Origin: Vesta saturnalis
Taxonomy: Eukaryota; Arthropoda; Insecta; Coleoptera; Lampyridae
DNA: 64,000 nucleotides
Direction: 5' to 3'
Assembly (NCBI GenBank): GCA_036346205.1
Contig: JARFJB010000762.1
Coordinates: 2,271,001 to 2,335,000 of the forward strand
The stretch's first letter is position 1. Each line of letters begins with the position of its first letter. Position numbers and translations under genes: made by a program. The notes below the pieces were generated by a model. That model was not told where the DNA came from. It ran no database searches and worked only from the letters and a program-made list of their open reading frames with translations. This document shows positions 1-12,934 of this stretch, in pieces.

Positions 1-3000
1 TGTATAGGTGCATGAAACGATTGATTGAAAAATGAATATGGTTGTTAGGGTTACAATCATAAAATATAAAATAAACAAGTTCAACGGTAATAAAATTGTG
101 AATTTTTAAAAACGACGTGTCTGAGAAAAAGCTAGCATTTAACAAACTTTAGTTTCAGTCAGTTATTAAGTATTTTTATTTTTAAAGGACTGTCGGATAA
201 AGACATTTTTGTTGGTATAACAGGTGTCTTTCATGCGCTACTAGACTGCGGAATTTAAAAGAGGAAAATCAGACGTTAAAGACACCGATTGGTAGGTTAG
301 TCCATACCAGTTCCACAGAAGCGAATGGTAGCCACTTTACCTTAATGTGTTAGTTTCATTCATTGCAATTTCAGATGTCAGTGCTGAATTTATTGGTGCA
401 TGAAACGATTGACTGGGAAATTACTGCATTTTCCAAAATGCGGTTCAACATTTTGTTCTCTTCCTAACCGCATAATTGTACTACTGTTTAACTTGTCTGT
501 GATTACAGTCTCGGATACGGTTTTGGCGTATCGCATAGTGTGGAGTACGTTTGTTTACAACTGTCTTTGAGTTAGGGTTTCGTTACGGTATAAACTGGCA
601 GTAAAACGAGATAACAGATAAACTTGGCCCTTTTGCACGACAAGCCAGCGGTCGGGGTGAGTAAGATGTTAATCAATTTTGCATACCCTAGAATAGTATA
701 CCGCACATAAATCGAAATAGAGATTGATTTGTCTAATTACATAAGTTCACAGCTTGCCTAAATACTCAAATAACTCGCTTACCTGTACGTAATCAATCAC
801 AGGTGGGCCAGGACCAGCAGATCTGCGCTACACCTGAAAGGCTACAAATATTCTCGCACGCTTTGTAAACTAATTGCGTGCCGCAATAATAAATACAGAC
901 AATCGTTACTCAAACTAAATCAATGATTGTCGTTACGTTACTTCATTTAATATGTCTGATTTTGATGAAACTATAACTCAAGAAAAACTATTCACTAGTC
1001 ACTTTCGAAACTTTAAATCAATAAGATTAGCTTCTACTAAAATCTTTTGGTTTTGCTTCTCTACAGTTGAGGCTATTAAATAAAAAAAATGTATTACTGC
1101 AACAAACTTTGAATACTACATTATAAGAGTTAATTACTTAAATCGTTGTCGAACGTAACTATCTTGCTTTCTCAACTAAACACCAAAATTATTTACGTTA
1201 ATTTCTAAGATCTCATTAAAATAATCACAACAAAAAAAAATCGCAAATAGGAGTTGTATAACAAACGGGTCCGCAACTGGAATCACCTTAAAAAAAACAA
1301 CAGTTCGTTAAACTGGAAATGTACAATGAATACTTCAACGTCGGAAAATTCACGTAAATTAAAAAAATTTAAAACATGGAATTGCCTTATACGACGAAGG
1401 TACTAGCGCTAGCCTCCTTTATATCAGCCTTTCTAAAAATTATTGTAAATTTTGTACTCAAATCAGCAAAACAAATGATTATTCGCACACAAAATTTCGT
1501 CCAGAAAAAACACTCAAAGCAATGTGGTAAATTCAAAAGATTTAATACGATTGCCATAAAAAATTCTGCATTAAAATGATTAAAATTTATCCACAAAGAA
1601 ACGTACTCAATTTTATGTACATACTAAATACATAATGCATAAAGGAAAGAAAAAAAATACACTGGAATTTTATTATCATTTGTCGGTCATGAAAAGTAAA
1701 TAAAACAGTAAATGCACCATAAGGTTTACGTTATTCAGGTTCACTTCCCTCGTAAGTTATACGAAACGCCTAGTGGACACCGGACGATTGACTTTGGTGA
1801 TGGCGAAAATAAGGTACTGAGTGTGGTATCGATTATCATCCAACTTGGTTGTACGACATATTACAGTCTATATATTTAAACTTTATTTACAAATGCTACT
1901 GTACTTTGAGTTCAGAACTGCTTAATTATTACTATTATATTATACGAAAATTTATTTACTCACTGCAAGTTAATTGCTATCGGCGAGCTGTGAGCTAATG
2001 TCTGGCACTAAGAAAGAACGTTGGTTTATTTCGCATAAAAGCGATGACTACACCAGAGGATTACGAACGCACTAGTTAAAACACATTACATTTCCTTCGA
2101 TCAACGGCACTAAATCGTTACGATAGTTAAAAACTCGTGATGGGTGAACAATTCAAAAGATCGCAGCAAGGGTTAATCGGAGAGGAAATTATTCTACCCC
2201 TTTCCAACAAAGGCTCGATCACCAGGAGTTGGGGAACTGTTCTTCTGCGAGATTGCCCTAACGTCGCCCGTAACGTGAGTACGCAAAAAAAAGTCTGAAC
2301 TAACTCTGACTGCCTAAAATTATTAATTATCCTCCACGTTGGATTATTGCACCCCCTCCATAAATTTATTATTGTCTAACCTATCCTAAAAAGTCGCTTA
2401 AATTTTTCAACCGCGGGAAAACTTCCGAAACTGTTCGTAGAAATTCGCCCCTTCTGAAAACTGCATCCACAGGTTTTCTTGCAATTTATGGGCCTGATCT
2501 CACGCAGTTTGTTTTTACTGTAGTTCAAATTGTAGCCCATATAAATTATCTGTTATAAAGTCACGGCAAAATCTTTTCCGTTGTGGGGGTGAAATTGTTA
2601 GAGAGAGACAAACTTAACATACCAACTTCCATAATAACCCTGATAATTACAAATGATATATCTATGTTAGTGAAATACACGTTGTTGGGTTGTTAGAACT
2701 GCCGAATACATTACAATGTTGTCAGCTCTTCTGTTTACACATAACTTCTAATTTTGACGTTTTCCACATTTTGAGATTTTCGATTCGTGTGGCTTGCATT
2801 GTTCTATTATAAAAACAACTGTTCTTTTCATAAAAAATCCTTGTGTCATTTGTAAGAACTGTTAAAAGTATTGTTACTTAGTTGAGAACGAGTATTTCCA
2901 TCAAAAACTAATTTTCAAAATAAATGTAAATATAACCTAAGTATTATGTTGACGTCGAATTTCATACGTTTGGCAACAATGTTAAGCGCTGACGTTTATC

Positions 3001-4365
3001 CCCACATTGGAAAAGAGTTTGCCGCGACTATACCTAACTCTTCAAGGTTAAGATAGCAAATTACATATGACAGTCTTCTCGGCGCCGAATTTTAATGTTA
3101 TTACATCATCTTTTTACACTTTATAGAAAAACTACGTTTTAAAAAAATTTATACGATGTTTCTGATATTATTGTAATTTAGTTCAACTAAAAAAGCCATT
3201 TCTACTCTATCTTATAAATTCTAAAAGTAAAAGATACGTCGATTAACTACATATTTATTATTTACACGAACTAATAATTTTCAACAAACCAGTAAAAGGA
3301 CTTCAGGATAGATCAATAACAACATGTAAATCATATCTAAATCATACATTTACAATTCAAACTGGTTAATTAAAGCAAAAGCTTCATTTCGTTATCTAAT
3401 AACAAGGCGGTTAAATGCGATTTATTTTTGGTACGGCTTTCGGATAATTTCCTGAATGTTTGAGTCATTTAATCTAACTATGAGGGTTTACACTACATTT
3501 AAGATGTTCGCTACTGGCAAGTAATTGGTAATTTCGAAATTTATCGGCTAATCTTTGATAAATCATGGACACATGACAGTTTGACTACTAACTTCGCAAT
3601 ATTAGATGACGACTCAATTAATTTTTAGTGTGGTAATATTGATACTTTAGTAATATTAATATTATATATTTATAATTTTTGTAAAACTTATTAATCTGTA
3701 GTTGAAGAGATTTAAGGATTATTTTACAGACCCTTTCTTGCTGACGAAACAAATTTTTCATGTGACTACCTGATAAAAAAATTAAGGAATAAAATTGAAA
3801 TGGTAATCATTCTAAGAAAGAATCTTTTCATGCCTACTGAAAAGTAGTGCACAAAACTCGTGTATTAGGGCCTTTAAAGCACTTACAACATTAAAGAAAA
3901 CTAGTTTCACTCGTTTTCTTCAAACGTGTTCATGCTTAAAAGGCTTGCTTATACACTCGTCTTATAATATACTATTATCATGGACTAGTATCATGATGCT
4001 GTAATTATGAATGACAAAATGATTAATAATGTAGTACTTTACGCCATAGCATGCCATAATGTTGTGCCATAAAGTCGCCCTGGTAGCGAAATAGATATGG
4101 GAACTTTAGTTATTTAGTATTAATAGTACTAGTAGGATTTTCGGATGTCGAAAACCATAGTATTATTGCTTTTTAATCATATTTAATGAAGGAAAATAGG
4201 AAAAATTAACACTGCTAATGGAGGATAAAATAGCACATGAAACTTGTTTATAATGCGCGATTCATAATCTACTATGATTTATTATTATGGAAGAGGTTCA
4301 TTAAATATTAATACATGTATTTGGTGTGATTTATCTTGTTTATGTAACGTGCGATGCTTTATTCA
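1..4365. other. non-coding stretch, no gene recognised
   Basis: AT-rich sequence full of stops in all frames. The only open frames (about 67-69 codons around 1376-1596, on both strands) have low-complexity composition and resemble no family I know. An 18-base direct repeat, ggtgcatgaaacgattga, occurs at 7-24 and 395-412. A slightly GC-richer patch at 2140-2285 ends in a splice-donor-like gtgagt, which is not enough to call an exon. Confidence 0.6.
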
Positions 4366-4369
4366 AATA

Positions 4370-4775
4370 AACATTTTATTAAAAATTATTAAATTTATTA
4401 AATACATGAAATAAAAAGTTTACCTCTAGTAGGATATGAACCTACGACATGTACTTTGCTAGAATACCACTCTGATCAACTGAGCTGTCGAGACACAAGT
4501 CTCAATTGTAAATTTTGTCTTTATATATGTAGATATTGCAGGCTCACATTCCATTAATATAAGTAATTCGACTGTAATATGATTATATTTAGAATTTATA
4601 TATGTTCTACATACATAAAGATAAAATTTACTACGATTGGGGCTTATATCTCGAGGTAAAGCTTTTATTTTATGTATTTAATAAAAATAAAAATAATTTA
4701 TAATGATATACCTATTTGCTTTTGAACTTATTCGTTCACAACAAAACTTATAATAAACATTTTGTTATTTATTTA
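4370..4775. repeat. tRNA-bearing inverted-repeat element, copy A
   Basis: This copy has two facing arms. The left arm holds a tRNA-like block on the minus strand (4422-4493). The right arm repeats its flanks in opposite orientation, but an internal deletion fuses the two acceptor halves (about 4641-4660). The flanks reading away from the tRNA block, TTTATT-ATGTATTTAATAAAA and then cttttgaacttattcgttca (about 4721-4740), recur at 17.3 and 19.5 kb. The segment between the arms (about 4550-4610) recurs upstream of the tRNA-like block at 17.4 kb. It is a diverged member of a dispersed family; no protein is encoded. Confidence 0.7.
4422..4493 (-). other. tRNA-like block (A box and B box), copy A
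   Basis: Read on the minus strand, the 72 bases show a D-arm/A-box (agctcagttgatcagag), a loop ctagcaa in anticodon position, and a T-arm/B-box (ggttcatatcc) inside a GTAGG/CCTAC stem. Anticodon-position bases would be AGC. The acceptor stem carries mismatches. Probably a degenerate pol III promoter module of a repeat rather than a working tRNA gene. Confidence 0.6.
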
Positions 4776-4779
4776 GTAT

Positions 4780-5420
4780 TTACGTATAATTTAACTGTTG
4801 TTCATATTTGCTTCAATTAAAATAAAACTTCCTGGAGCAAAAATCAATTCTGCGCGTTTGTTCAAATTTAAATCTGTTTAACGTGACAGATGCAGGTTAA
4901 AACATTTTCTTTGCGTACATTTGTTGGTAATGTTAGAGTATAAAGGGTATAGTCAACAGAGATTAAAACAAAATTAATATTTCTCATATTCATTATTATC
5001 TGGAAAAGTAGTGCATCACCGTGATATGTTTACATAGCATAGTTTCACTGAACAAAAAATAATATTTCATATAACATGTTTCGCATTGTATTACCTGTTA
5101 TGTTTGACATTCGTATCATGTCTTAAATCGTTTATTGTGCCCTAGTGTAAAAAATTTGGATTAATGTGCCGAAGGCTACTTATTCAGTACAGACTAAAAC
5201 AAGGCAAAAAGTTGAAGTAACAATTTTTCGTAAACTCGATTTATTATTAGAATTTCAAAATAGTTTTTATATAACATCATTTCAGACCTGAAAAATTGCA
5301 ATTACATTTTGTGTAAGTACTCAGTGGCTAGGTAGTAACAATGAAATAGTTATGATAATAGGATGTTTTAAATCATCCTACATTGAGGTAAATTTGCCAC
5401 GTGTTTAATCATCATATGGC
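4780..5420. other. non-coding stretch, nothing recognised
   Basis: AT-rich; no coding frame, no RNA gene and no repeat border recognised. Confidence 0.5.
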
Positions 5421-5424
5421 ATAA

Positions 5425-5960
5425 AAAAGGAATGGACTCGACTAAGCTCAGGCGTACGGTCCTAAGACCGCAGAACACTCGGATGCGTGGTTGTTTTGGA
5501 GGTATAGCTTAAAGTGATCGTAATGTGGTTATATAGGAACCGGGTATGAGTTGGCGCCTTAAGCTTTAATAAGGAAACACTCAACAAGTATTGAGAGGAG
5601 AGTAAACCCCGTAAAGCCTGAAACAGGATTTACCAAAAAAAAAAGAAATAAAAATGAAGGAAGAAGTAGAAATGAATTAACAATTCCCCCGATAAAGTAA
5701 TTCTTATTGTCGATGTCCTTACAAAAGGATAAAAAAAAATATATTAAATTAACATTCCACAAAAGCCCACGATAGCAAGCAGTGAGCCTCAGCTTGTGCC
5801 CACGGCAGTTATAAATTAAATTCCAATTAGAAAGAAAAAAAAAGTAAAATTATTATATGCCCTCTTCCGGCCGCTGTAAGATCTTACTGTTCGTATTCGG
5901 AATAGGCTAATTTAACACATAATCCCATTGGGATGTTTAGTAAGAAAAAATATTTAAAAA
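5425..5960. repeat. unclassified repeat-like segment
   Basis: This block is richer in G+C than its surroundings and contains A-rich tails (about 5633-5660 and 5832-5845). Phrases such as the one at 5537-5600, ending in a conserved-looking gcctgaaacagg followed by a poly-A run, look like the 3' end of a retroposed element. I could not identify the family, and no protein is visible. The class is inference from composition and tail structure. Confidence 0.35.
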
Positions 5961-6407
5961 AATTTACTTAATGAACTTGCTTGCCTTCCGCTTCACACAG
6001 TATACAGTAAATTGGAAAGCTTGTTCGGTTCACAGAAAATAACTACCGTAACAAACAAAGTAATCAAGAAACTTATAGGAAATAAATTGGCCCGAACAAC
6101 CTTGTCCACAAGAAAAGTAATGTACATAACACATAAAACGTATGAGACAAAAATTACAAATTCATATGAAATTAAATGTTTAACATTTGCAATAGTTCAC
6201 GTAATACCGATAATCGTTACACCCGGTATATTGCGATCAAAACAGGAGTTAAATCAAATTGTTGGGTGAATGTAGCCACAGAAGCTAGAATTAATTAAGT
6301 CAAAATGAAAGCTAAACCTGTTTGGGTGCGGTTTATCAAGTCACTTTTAATGATTTAATCGAAGTTTTACTTGTGATTGAGTGCCAAAATATTCACAACT
6401 GAATTAG

Positions 6408-6410
<3 letters not shown>

Positions 6411-6461
<51 letters not shown>
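6411..6461. repeat. (AT)n microsatellite
   Basis: Uninterrupted AT dinucleotides, about 25 units. Confidence 0.95.
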
Positions 6462-6462
<1 letters not shown>

Positions 6463-6865
6463 GGTTTTAGAAAAAAAAAATTGTGAAAGTGAACGGCTGG
6501 AAGCACCTTAAATATATAAATTTAATTAAGAGGTAACAATTGTCAATAATTTGATTACAAAATTAATATTGTCCATTTATTTTCGTTGTAGAAATTCACT
6601 AAGGACCTCCTAGGTGTATTTGAAATTTGTAAACACAATCGTGTAACCAGGTGATAAGAAAAAAAATCTGACCTTTATTGTTGAAAAGACTACCTATTTG
6701 ATCTTGCAGATTTCGGGTACTATTCCAATGATCTAGCAGCCTTCACGTATATGATCATATGTCAGCAAGGCTCTTATGCCTTCCAGCGATAATCAGGTAC
6801 TTTGGATGTAACGTAACAGTAAAACGTAAGCAGAAAGTTTTAGAAGGAATGCCGTTAGAAATGTA
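6462..6865. other. non-coding stretch, nothing recognised
   Basis: AT-rich sequence without recognisable coding or RNA content. Confidence 0.5.
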
Positions 6866-6990
6866 GGTAGTATAGAGATGCTCTTACATAGGTAGTACAG
6901 AGATGCTAAAAGAAGGTAGTACGGAGATGCTCTTACATAGGTAGTACAGAGATGCTAAAAGAAGGTAGTACGAAGATGCTAAAAGAAGGT
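6866..6990. repeat. 24-25 bp minisatellite, five units
   Basis: Five tandem units start with ggtagta. They come in two flavours, one ending in ctcttacata and one ending in ctaaaagaa, in the order A-B-A-B-B. The A-B pair therefore looks like a higher-order unit that was duplicated, with an extra B added. Confidence 0.9.
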
Positions 6991-8110
6991 AAATATAAGT
7001 ATGATGTTTAAGTAATTATGACTGTTCATACCTCTCACAGGTGACAAACGAGCCGATAGTGAACAATCAACGTAATTTCCGTTGAAGTGTCTACCTATGT
7101 AAAGAATTAGTATTGAATGCTTTTATATTCGAAAACCTGAAAACAATTTTAATTACCATGAGGTTATCGAAACATGTGCCACTCGCGAAGAAGTGGACGA
7201 ATGAATAATTTCAATTATATCCGCCTTTTAAAATCTTAGAGATGTCGCTGAAGGTATTAAACTTGACTTATTTCAACTAAATAAGAGATGTGTACAATAG
7301 TTACATACGTTAATTTAAATGCAATTAGAGATGCGTAAAAATTTACGAAATAGTGAATTGGAAGCATTCAACCTAAGAATAAATTGCTGTTTTTAGTAAG
7401 TAAATTTGACAAAATGACGAACGTTATCAAAAAGAAACGTTTTCCAATTAAACACGTAACAAATTCTTGCACAGAGCATTTTCTACGAAATGACTTGTGC
7501 TGCCCAAAAATTCTAGAGTGAAATTTGTTATGTAATCGAAAGGTACTAGCCTCATATAGTGCTTATAAAGTAAGCGCAGTCCGACTAACTACAATGGTGA
7601 TGGGCGGGGTCGAGATAAGATAAATATCTTATGAGCGTCACCACGATCTAGACATATCTTCATATCGTGGACCCCAAAATGTTATCTTACTCTGTACATA
7701 AAAAACCCAAAAATGTAATCAATTGCGTTAAGGACTTTATTTTTGAAAACAACAGTCCAAAATACTATCGATTCTAACTGAGCTATGCATTTGCTTCACC
7801 CTCATATAAATATGAACTAATGTTAGTTATTACCAAATTTGGAAAATACTAGTTAAACCTATTAATTTTTAAACTGTTATGTAATAGTATAACCCTGAAT
7901 GGAGTATATTTAAAAACAGAAACATACCCCTTGTAAATAATAAGTTCACCTAAACACGAGTTTGTCTTTGTTTAATATGCATAAAACCTTGATTCACAGT
8001 TCCTCATTTAAAATGAAAGCGCGCGTAACGACATGTGCTCAAATTATACTTCCATCAATTATTGCTCTTTGAATTTAGTTATAATTAATATATTACACAT
8101 TTTCAAGGTG
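6991..8110. other. non-coding stretch, nothing recognised
   Basis: AT-rich; no recognisable gene or repeat border. Confidence 0.5.
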
Positions 8111-8114
8111 ATTT

Positions 8115-8720
8115 ACCTTGATTCAAGTCGAAACATTTAACCTTCCAATCTACATATACATATGTAGATATAGAAGTTTACGCAATCGACTTCTTTTTCA
8201 CTATCGCTAAACCGATTTATTAGTTTATTGGACGTCAAGATTGGCCACGATATATGGATGTGTGTCTGTGTGTCTGTGTGTCTGTGTGTCTGTGTGTCTG
8301 TGTGTCTGTGTGTCTGTGTGTCTGTGTGTCTGTGTGTCTGTGTGTCTGTGTGTCTGTGTGTCTGTGTGTCTGTGTGTCTGTGTGTCTGTGTGTCTGTGTG
8401 TCTGTGTGTCTGTGTGTCTGTGTGTCTGTGTGTCTGTGTGTCTGTGTGTCTGTGTGTCTGTGTGTCTGTGTGTCTGTGTGTCTGTGTGTCTGTGTGTCTG
8501 TGTGTCTGTGTGTCTGTGTGTGTGGATGTATGTTACAATCCACGATAACTCCAGAACGATAATACCTACGTACTAAACATGTTGTATTTAAGTTTGTTTT
8601 CATTGGGATTGCAGCTATTAGATTTTAGGTGAAATCCAGTGGCGGAAAGGGGGGTTAATTTTTGTTAGTTTTTGGTTTTTATCAAATACTTCTAAAAGAG
8701 CTCTATATTTCAAAGGTATA
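8115..8720 (+). repeat. dispersed repeat holding an octamer satellite
   Basis: The sequence on both sides of the octamer satellite matches, in reverse orientation, a second copy at about 41140-41365. Shared left-side landmarks are tagatata-g followed by a cgcaatcgactt/cactatcgctaaa core (about 8166-8212). Shared right-side landmarks are gttagtttttggtttttat and aaatac-ttctaaaa (about 8662-8695). No coding capacity is seen, so it is a non-autonomous or terminal piece of an unknown repeat. Confidence 0.65.
8261..8524 (+). repeat. perfect (TGTGTCTG)n octamer satellite
   Basis: Thirty-two perfect copies of TGTGTCTG (8261-8516) are followed by one unit with a C to G change. Open frames through it give only a Ser-Val-Cys-Leu-Cys-Val pattern or the His-Thr-Asp complement and are artefacts of the repeat. 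Confidence 0.97.
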
Positions 8721-9075
8721 AAAATACCTTGGTATAGACCTTAAACAGATCTATTAATTATGATCCATGCAGTTTTTTGATACGACGCGTAATGTGGAGG
8801 CAAAAGAAATTCCTAATGTAGAACTTAAATGTTAGTTCAAATTTTTTCAATATGTAAATAACGATTAATCTTATAAGAAAAGGTCTATTATAGACTTATT
8901 ATTTTTAATTTTACATAACCTTTCTTTATAGATTTTTTTAATATAACTAAAAATTAATTAAATATGAATGAAAATGGCTTTGGAAATTTTTAAGTTAATA
9001 TGTATTTATTATTATAAGTTTTTGTTATGAAATTAATAATAATTTTTAATATGTATTTATTTCTGTTAATTTCTA

Positions 9076-9350
9076 TCTGACATGATATTTTAAACGTCAT
9101 TCTGACATAGATTATTGTTTTTCTTTTCACAATGTTGCATGTTTTCGTTATGAATGCATGAGAGGGTTACACTGTTTCCCACAAAAAAATTATAATTAAT
9201 AATAGTTAGCACCTCGATGCACCTCTGCCTGACATAACGTTTTAAACGTCTGCTTGACATAGATTATTGTTTTTGTTTTTACAATGTTGCGTATTCTCGT
9301 AATGAACTTATGAAATAGGTTGCATCATTATTCTAAAAAAAATGTTATCA
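9076..9350. repeat. diverged tandem duplication, about 155 bp unit
   Basis: Two similar segments begin at about 9076 and 9229. Both contain ctgacat..ttttaaacgtc followed by tgacatagattattgttttt and an acaatgttgc block. Clear differences between the copies show the duplication is old. Confidence 0.65.
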
Positions 9351-9537
9351 AATTTATTTCATTTCTTTTAATTTCCATTTTGTAGGTTGGAAGGTCGGGT
9401 GGTGTTCCACACCAGATATTTTTTATATAAAAATGAATAAATAATGACTTATAATGAGATAAGCATTAACTGAAAATGAGATCTGCATTGTATATTCAAT
9501 TCAATAAACGAAGGCAAAACAATTAAATTGGCTTGTG

Positions 9538-9668
9538 TTAAAGGAACCCAATTTTAAGCCAACATTAATAAATGTAGCAAAAAGCAACAAAGTACTTATT
9601 GCTCTAAACTTTTGTGATCCTTCTGTAACATAACATAAAGAAATTTAATAAGGCGTTACTGTCTTGCT
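9538..9668 (+). repeat. direct repeat, copy 1 of 2
   Basis: A 130 bp segment with core aatgtagcaaaaagcaacaa, a tgtgatccttc block and an end of ctgtcttgct. A diverged second copy lies at 10387-10530 in the same orientation. Neither flank is shared. Confidence 0.65.
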
Positions 9669-10386
9669 ATAAAAATAAAAGTAGTCACAAAGCATAGAAA
9701 TAATTTTCCACTTAACTTTGGCTCTGCGAATGTTTATATATTGATTAAAAATCTGAAAGGATATCACAGATTGCATCGGTAGATCGAACAATATGCCTTA
9801 GCATAGTACCAAATCCGAAACTTGAGAACATCAAATAAGCAGTCGGTAACTGTAGCTTAACAAATTGCTTGCACGTATCGACCCAACGGTAACTAACTCT
9901 TACTGAAGTAAAATTACATTATATTAATATAAAGTTCAGTTCGATGATACGTAGGTCTGTCGTGCTTCGAAACCCGAAGTTAAAACTCTCTAAGATAAAC
10001 AAAAGAATTAATTGCGTTCCTAGAGTAAGTGGATAATAAATAATACCAACTTGCCCTACTCGAAAGATATGTCTTTTCCAGGTGTCTCTAATTATATAGA
10101 TAGCTGTCTAACTGTTGATGGCTGTGACACTTCATGTAATGGGGAATAAATAAGTAACCGACACAAGTCATTAAAGTATATAAAACTCAAACATATCAAT
10201 TGAAGAAATTGTTTTAATTAAGAAAATTAAAAGAAATGAACGTTAGATGATTTTTAATAGCTATTAGTATAGCATAAGTGACGAATGTAACTATGCTTTC
10301 TGTGCTATCTTTTAGTCTGTACGCAATTACGCTTTCGCGTGGGGTATAGTACAACTACCTCTCTACTATACTTAACTGATAATTCC
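9669..10386. other. non-coding stretch between direct repeats
   Basis: AT-rich; nothing else recognised. Confidence 0.5.
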
Positions 10387-10530
10387 TTGTAAAAGAAATT
10401 CAATTTCAAGCCCACATTCTTAAATGTAGCAAAAAGCAACAAAGGGTTAATTATCCAAATATATGTGATCCTTCATGTAACTTTACATATAAAAAACACA
10501 AATAAATGTAATAAGGTACTGCTGTCTTGC
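10387..10530 (+). repeat. direct repeat, copy 2 of 2
   Basis: Diverged copy of 9538-9668, with the same core aatgtagcaaaaagcaacaa at about 10423-10442 and the same end, ctgtcttgct. Confidence 0.65.
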
Positions 10531-11345
10531 TTGCACTTAAATTGACCATTTGTTTTAAATAAGCCGCAAAATAAAATTGTTGGGGAAGGTCCAAGTCCAA
10601 GGTCCAAGTAACAAATAAATATTAATATAAATCTACATTTATTTCCGCAATGTACAGAAACAACAAAAAACCATCTTAATTAGGTAATAAGCTAGTCTTA
10701 AACTAAAAACTAAAAACAAAGGTAGAATCGATTGTCCTTATAGTCTAATTAAAATACAATACTAGCAATGGAGCTTTTTTAGGGAAACCACAGCACAGCA
10801 ATATACATAATTTCCCTCTCATTTTTTGAAATATCCTAAAATAGTAAGCTTGGCCTCCTTTAATTAATCTTTGGAATTGTACACACTCGCGCACAGTCTA
10901 ACTCTTGACGTCATATTCGCGGGTTTTAGCTCTGCCGGCGTTAACTCAAAAGTTCTACGTACTTACGCCCATTTACGCTTTCGAGAAGAAAACATAATAC
11001 GAAACCACGGTAAACGGTCTTCACGTACATCTTGAAATTTTCAAGGCAGATGTCTTTCTGTAATGCCCAATTTCGATATTCAGACTCACTAAATAAAGTA
11101 TTAAAAAACTAAACTCTGCTTTTTTGAGTCTTCCGCGTAGGCGATTTCTTTTTACGCAAAAATTAGTAAATGTAAAATGTTTGGTTTACATTAAAATTCA
11201 TTTATATTTACCCCCCCCCCCCCCCCAAACGTTATATACTCAAATTATCCTGACTACCGCAACATTATAAAATTACGTGCTAGTCTTTCACTTTAATCCT
11301 AAATATAAATTTTGTTCGTAAATGGTAGCAATATAGTGAATACAA
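10531..11345. other. non-coding stretch with poly-C tract
   Basis: No gene recognised. A pure run of 16 C lies at 11211-11226, which is unusual in such AT-rich DNA. A short imperfect gtccaag repeat lies at about 10589-10610. Confidence 0.6.
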
Positions 11346-11764
11346 GGATGCTATAGTGCTGAGCGGGCCAATCATCCATTAACCCCGTGTGGGGTTGTTA
11401 GGCCCACATCGGGCGTCTCACCAGGTGGCTTATAGGGAATGCCTGCCATATATGGGGGCTACCGGAGAAATCAAATGCCCGGGGCGGACCACAACTGGAA
11501 AGAGGAGCGTCTGTTTCAAGAGGAACGACAGCATCTGTACTCCACGTTAGGTGCGGCTGAACGAAACTCGCCAATCCGCTAGCCAGCGTGGCGTTTTATG
11601 GCAACCCCCCCGCCCACCCTCCTTTAGAAATGGCGAACTTGAAAACAAAAGGATATGGACCCCAGGTGGGCAAACCAAAGGCCCAAACACAAACCACCAC
11701 AGACAACAAAAAAGAGGAACTATGGAAATAAATACTGCTACCAAAAACATATGATCGAAAACGA

Positions 11765-12430
11765 AATTGGCGATTGCTACTTACAACATAAGATCGATGT
11801 GGAATTTCCGAAGTAAAAAGGAAAGGAGGGCAGTGTATAACACAAAATTTAGGAAATACTTTATACTACAAAGGAGTATCAGGAGATGAAAATAATAGAG
11901 GAGGAGTGGGTTTTATAATACATAAAAAGCGAGCGTCAGTTGTAAAAGTTTTGGATGCAATCTCAAACCGAGTATGTTACATCAGTGTTAAAATATCAAA
12001 GCTCTGCTACCTTAAGATCATACAACTACATTAGCACATGAAGACGAAGAAGTAGAGAACTTTTATGAAGAAGTAACTACAGCAATACAAAGAAATCCCT
12101 GCCAATACACTCTAGTAATTGGGGACTTCAACGCAAAGTTGGGAGTCAAGCGAAGAGAAAATCGGAAAATTCGGAACGGGTGAAGGAAATGAACGAGGCC
12201 ATACGCTAATGCAATTTCTAGAACAACACAGATTATACGCAATGAGCTCCTTCTTCCAGAAAATAGCAAATAGAAAATGGACATGGAAATACAGAAACGA
12301 AAAATGAAATAGACTACATTTTTTCAACCAATAAATACATGATCAAAGTTGTTTTGGTATTAAACTGTATAAACGCAGGAAGTGACCACAGGATAGTCAG
12401 AGCGAAAGTAGAGAGAGACGCAAAAAGGGA
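11765..12430 (+). pseudogene. AP endonuclease domain of RTE-like LINE
   Basis: This domain nicks target DNA for retrotransposition. Readable pieces across frames are ATYNIRSM (11778-11801), NRGGVGFIIHKKRASVVKVL (about 11893-11955), IGDFNAKLG with the catalytic Asp/Asn (12117-12143), FFQKIANRKWTWKYRN near 12255-12300, EIDYIFSTN, and SDHRIVRAKV with the catalytic His (about 12381-12410). The order is that of exonuclease-endonuclease-phosphatase domains. At least three frameshifts and a deletion after ATYNIR inactivate it. Confidence 0.8.
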
Positions 12431-12934
12431 AAGAACAAAAACAATCAGGAAAGGAATACCTCAAATAGGCAGAAAAACTCTAAAAACAAAGAGTTAAACA
12501 AAACCCGTGATCTCAACAACAAAAACATAAATGACTTAAATAAAATTATAACACCACAATGTTAGACGCAGGCCAAAAAGTGTCCAAAGCAACAAGAAAA
12601 AAGAACAAAGAATGGAGTACGACATCAAAATCACTGTTCGAAAAAGAAGAGAGCTACTGAGACAGGGAAAACAAAAACAAGGAACAATAGAATGCAGAGA
12701 CCAATAAAACGCTGAAAAAAATGATCCGAGAAGATAAAAGCAAACAGGTGGAAAAGATTATAGACGAAGTCATGTAAGAAAATAAAAATGTGAAAAGTGT
12801 AAGAAGATCACTAGATAGAAACAACATCAACGATAAAATTGCCAGAGTTTTTTTAAAACTAGATAAACAAAAAACTAAGACAATCACAAATCAAGACGAG
12901 AATAGAAATGTTGTAAATTAATCATATTATAGAA

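Noticed and set aside
1376..1596. Possible small genes on both strands
   Set aside because: Low-complexity AT-rich translations, no family resemblance, no flanking splice or promoter pattern.
6012..6269. 85-codon plus-strand open frame
   Set aside because: No ATG at the stated start (it begins TTG), no recognisable domain, and non-coding surroundings.
6866..6990. CRISPR-like array
   Set aside because: The units are contiguous 24-25 bp repeats without unique spacers, in a eukaryotic genome.
8228..8603. Four overlapping open frames of 100-120 codons
   Set aside because: They are translations of the octamer satellite, giving only a short repeating peptide pattern.
11547..11754. Open frames on both strands in the GC-richer leader
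   Set aside because: Part of the RTE-like element's 5' leader; no homology and no separate gene signals.
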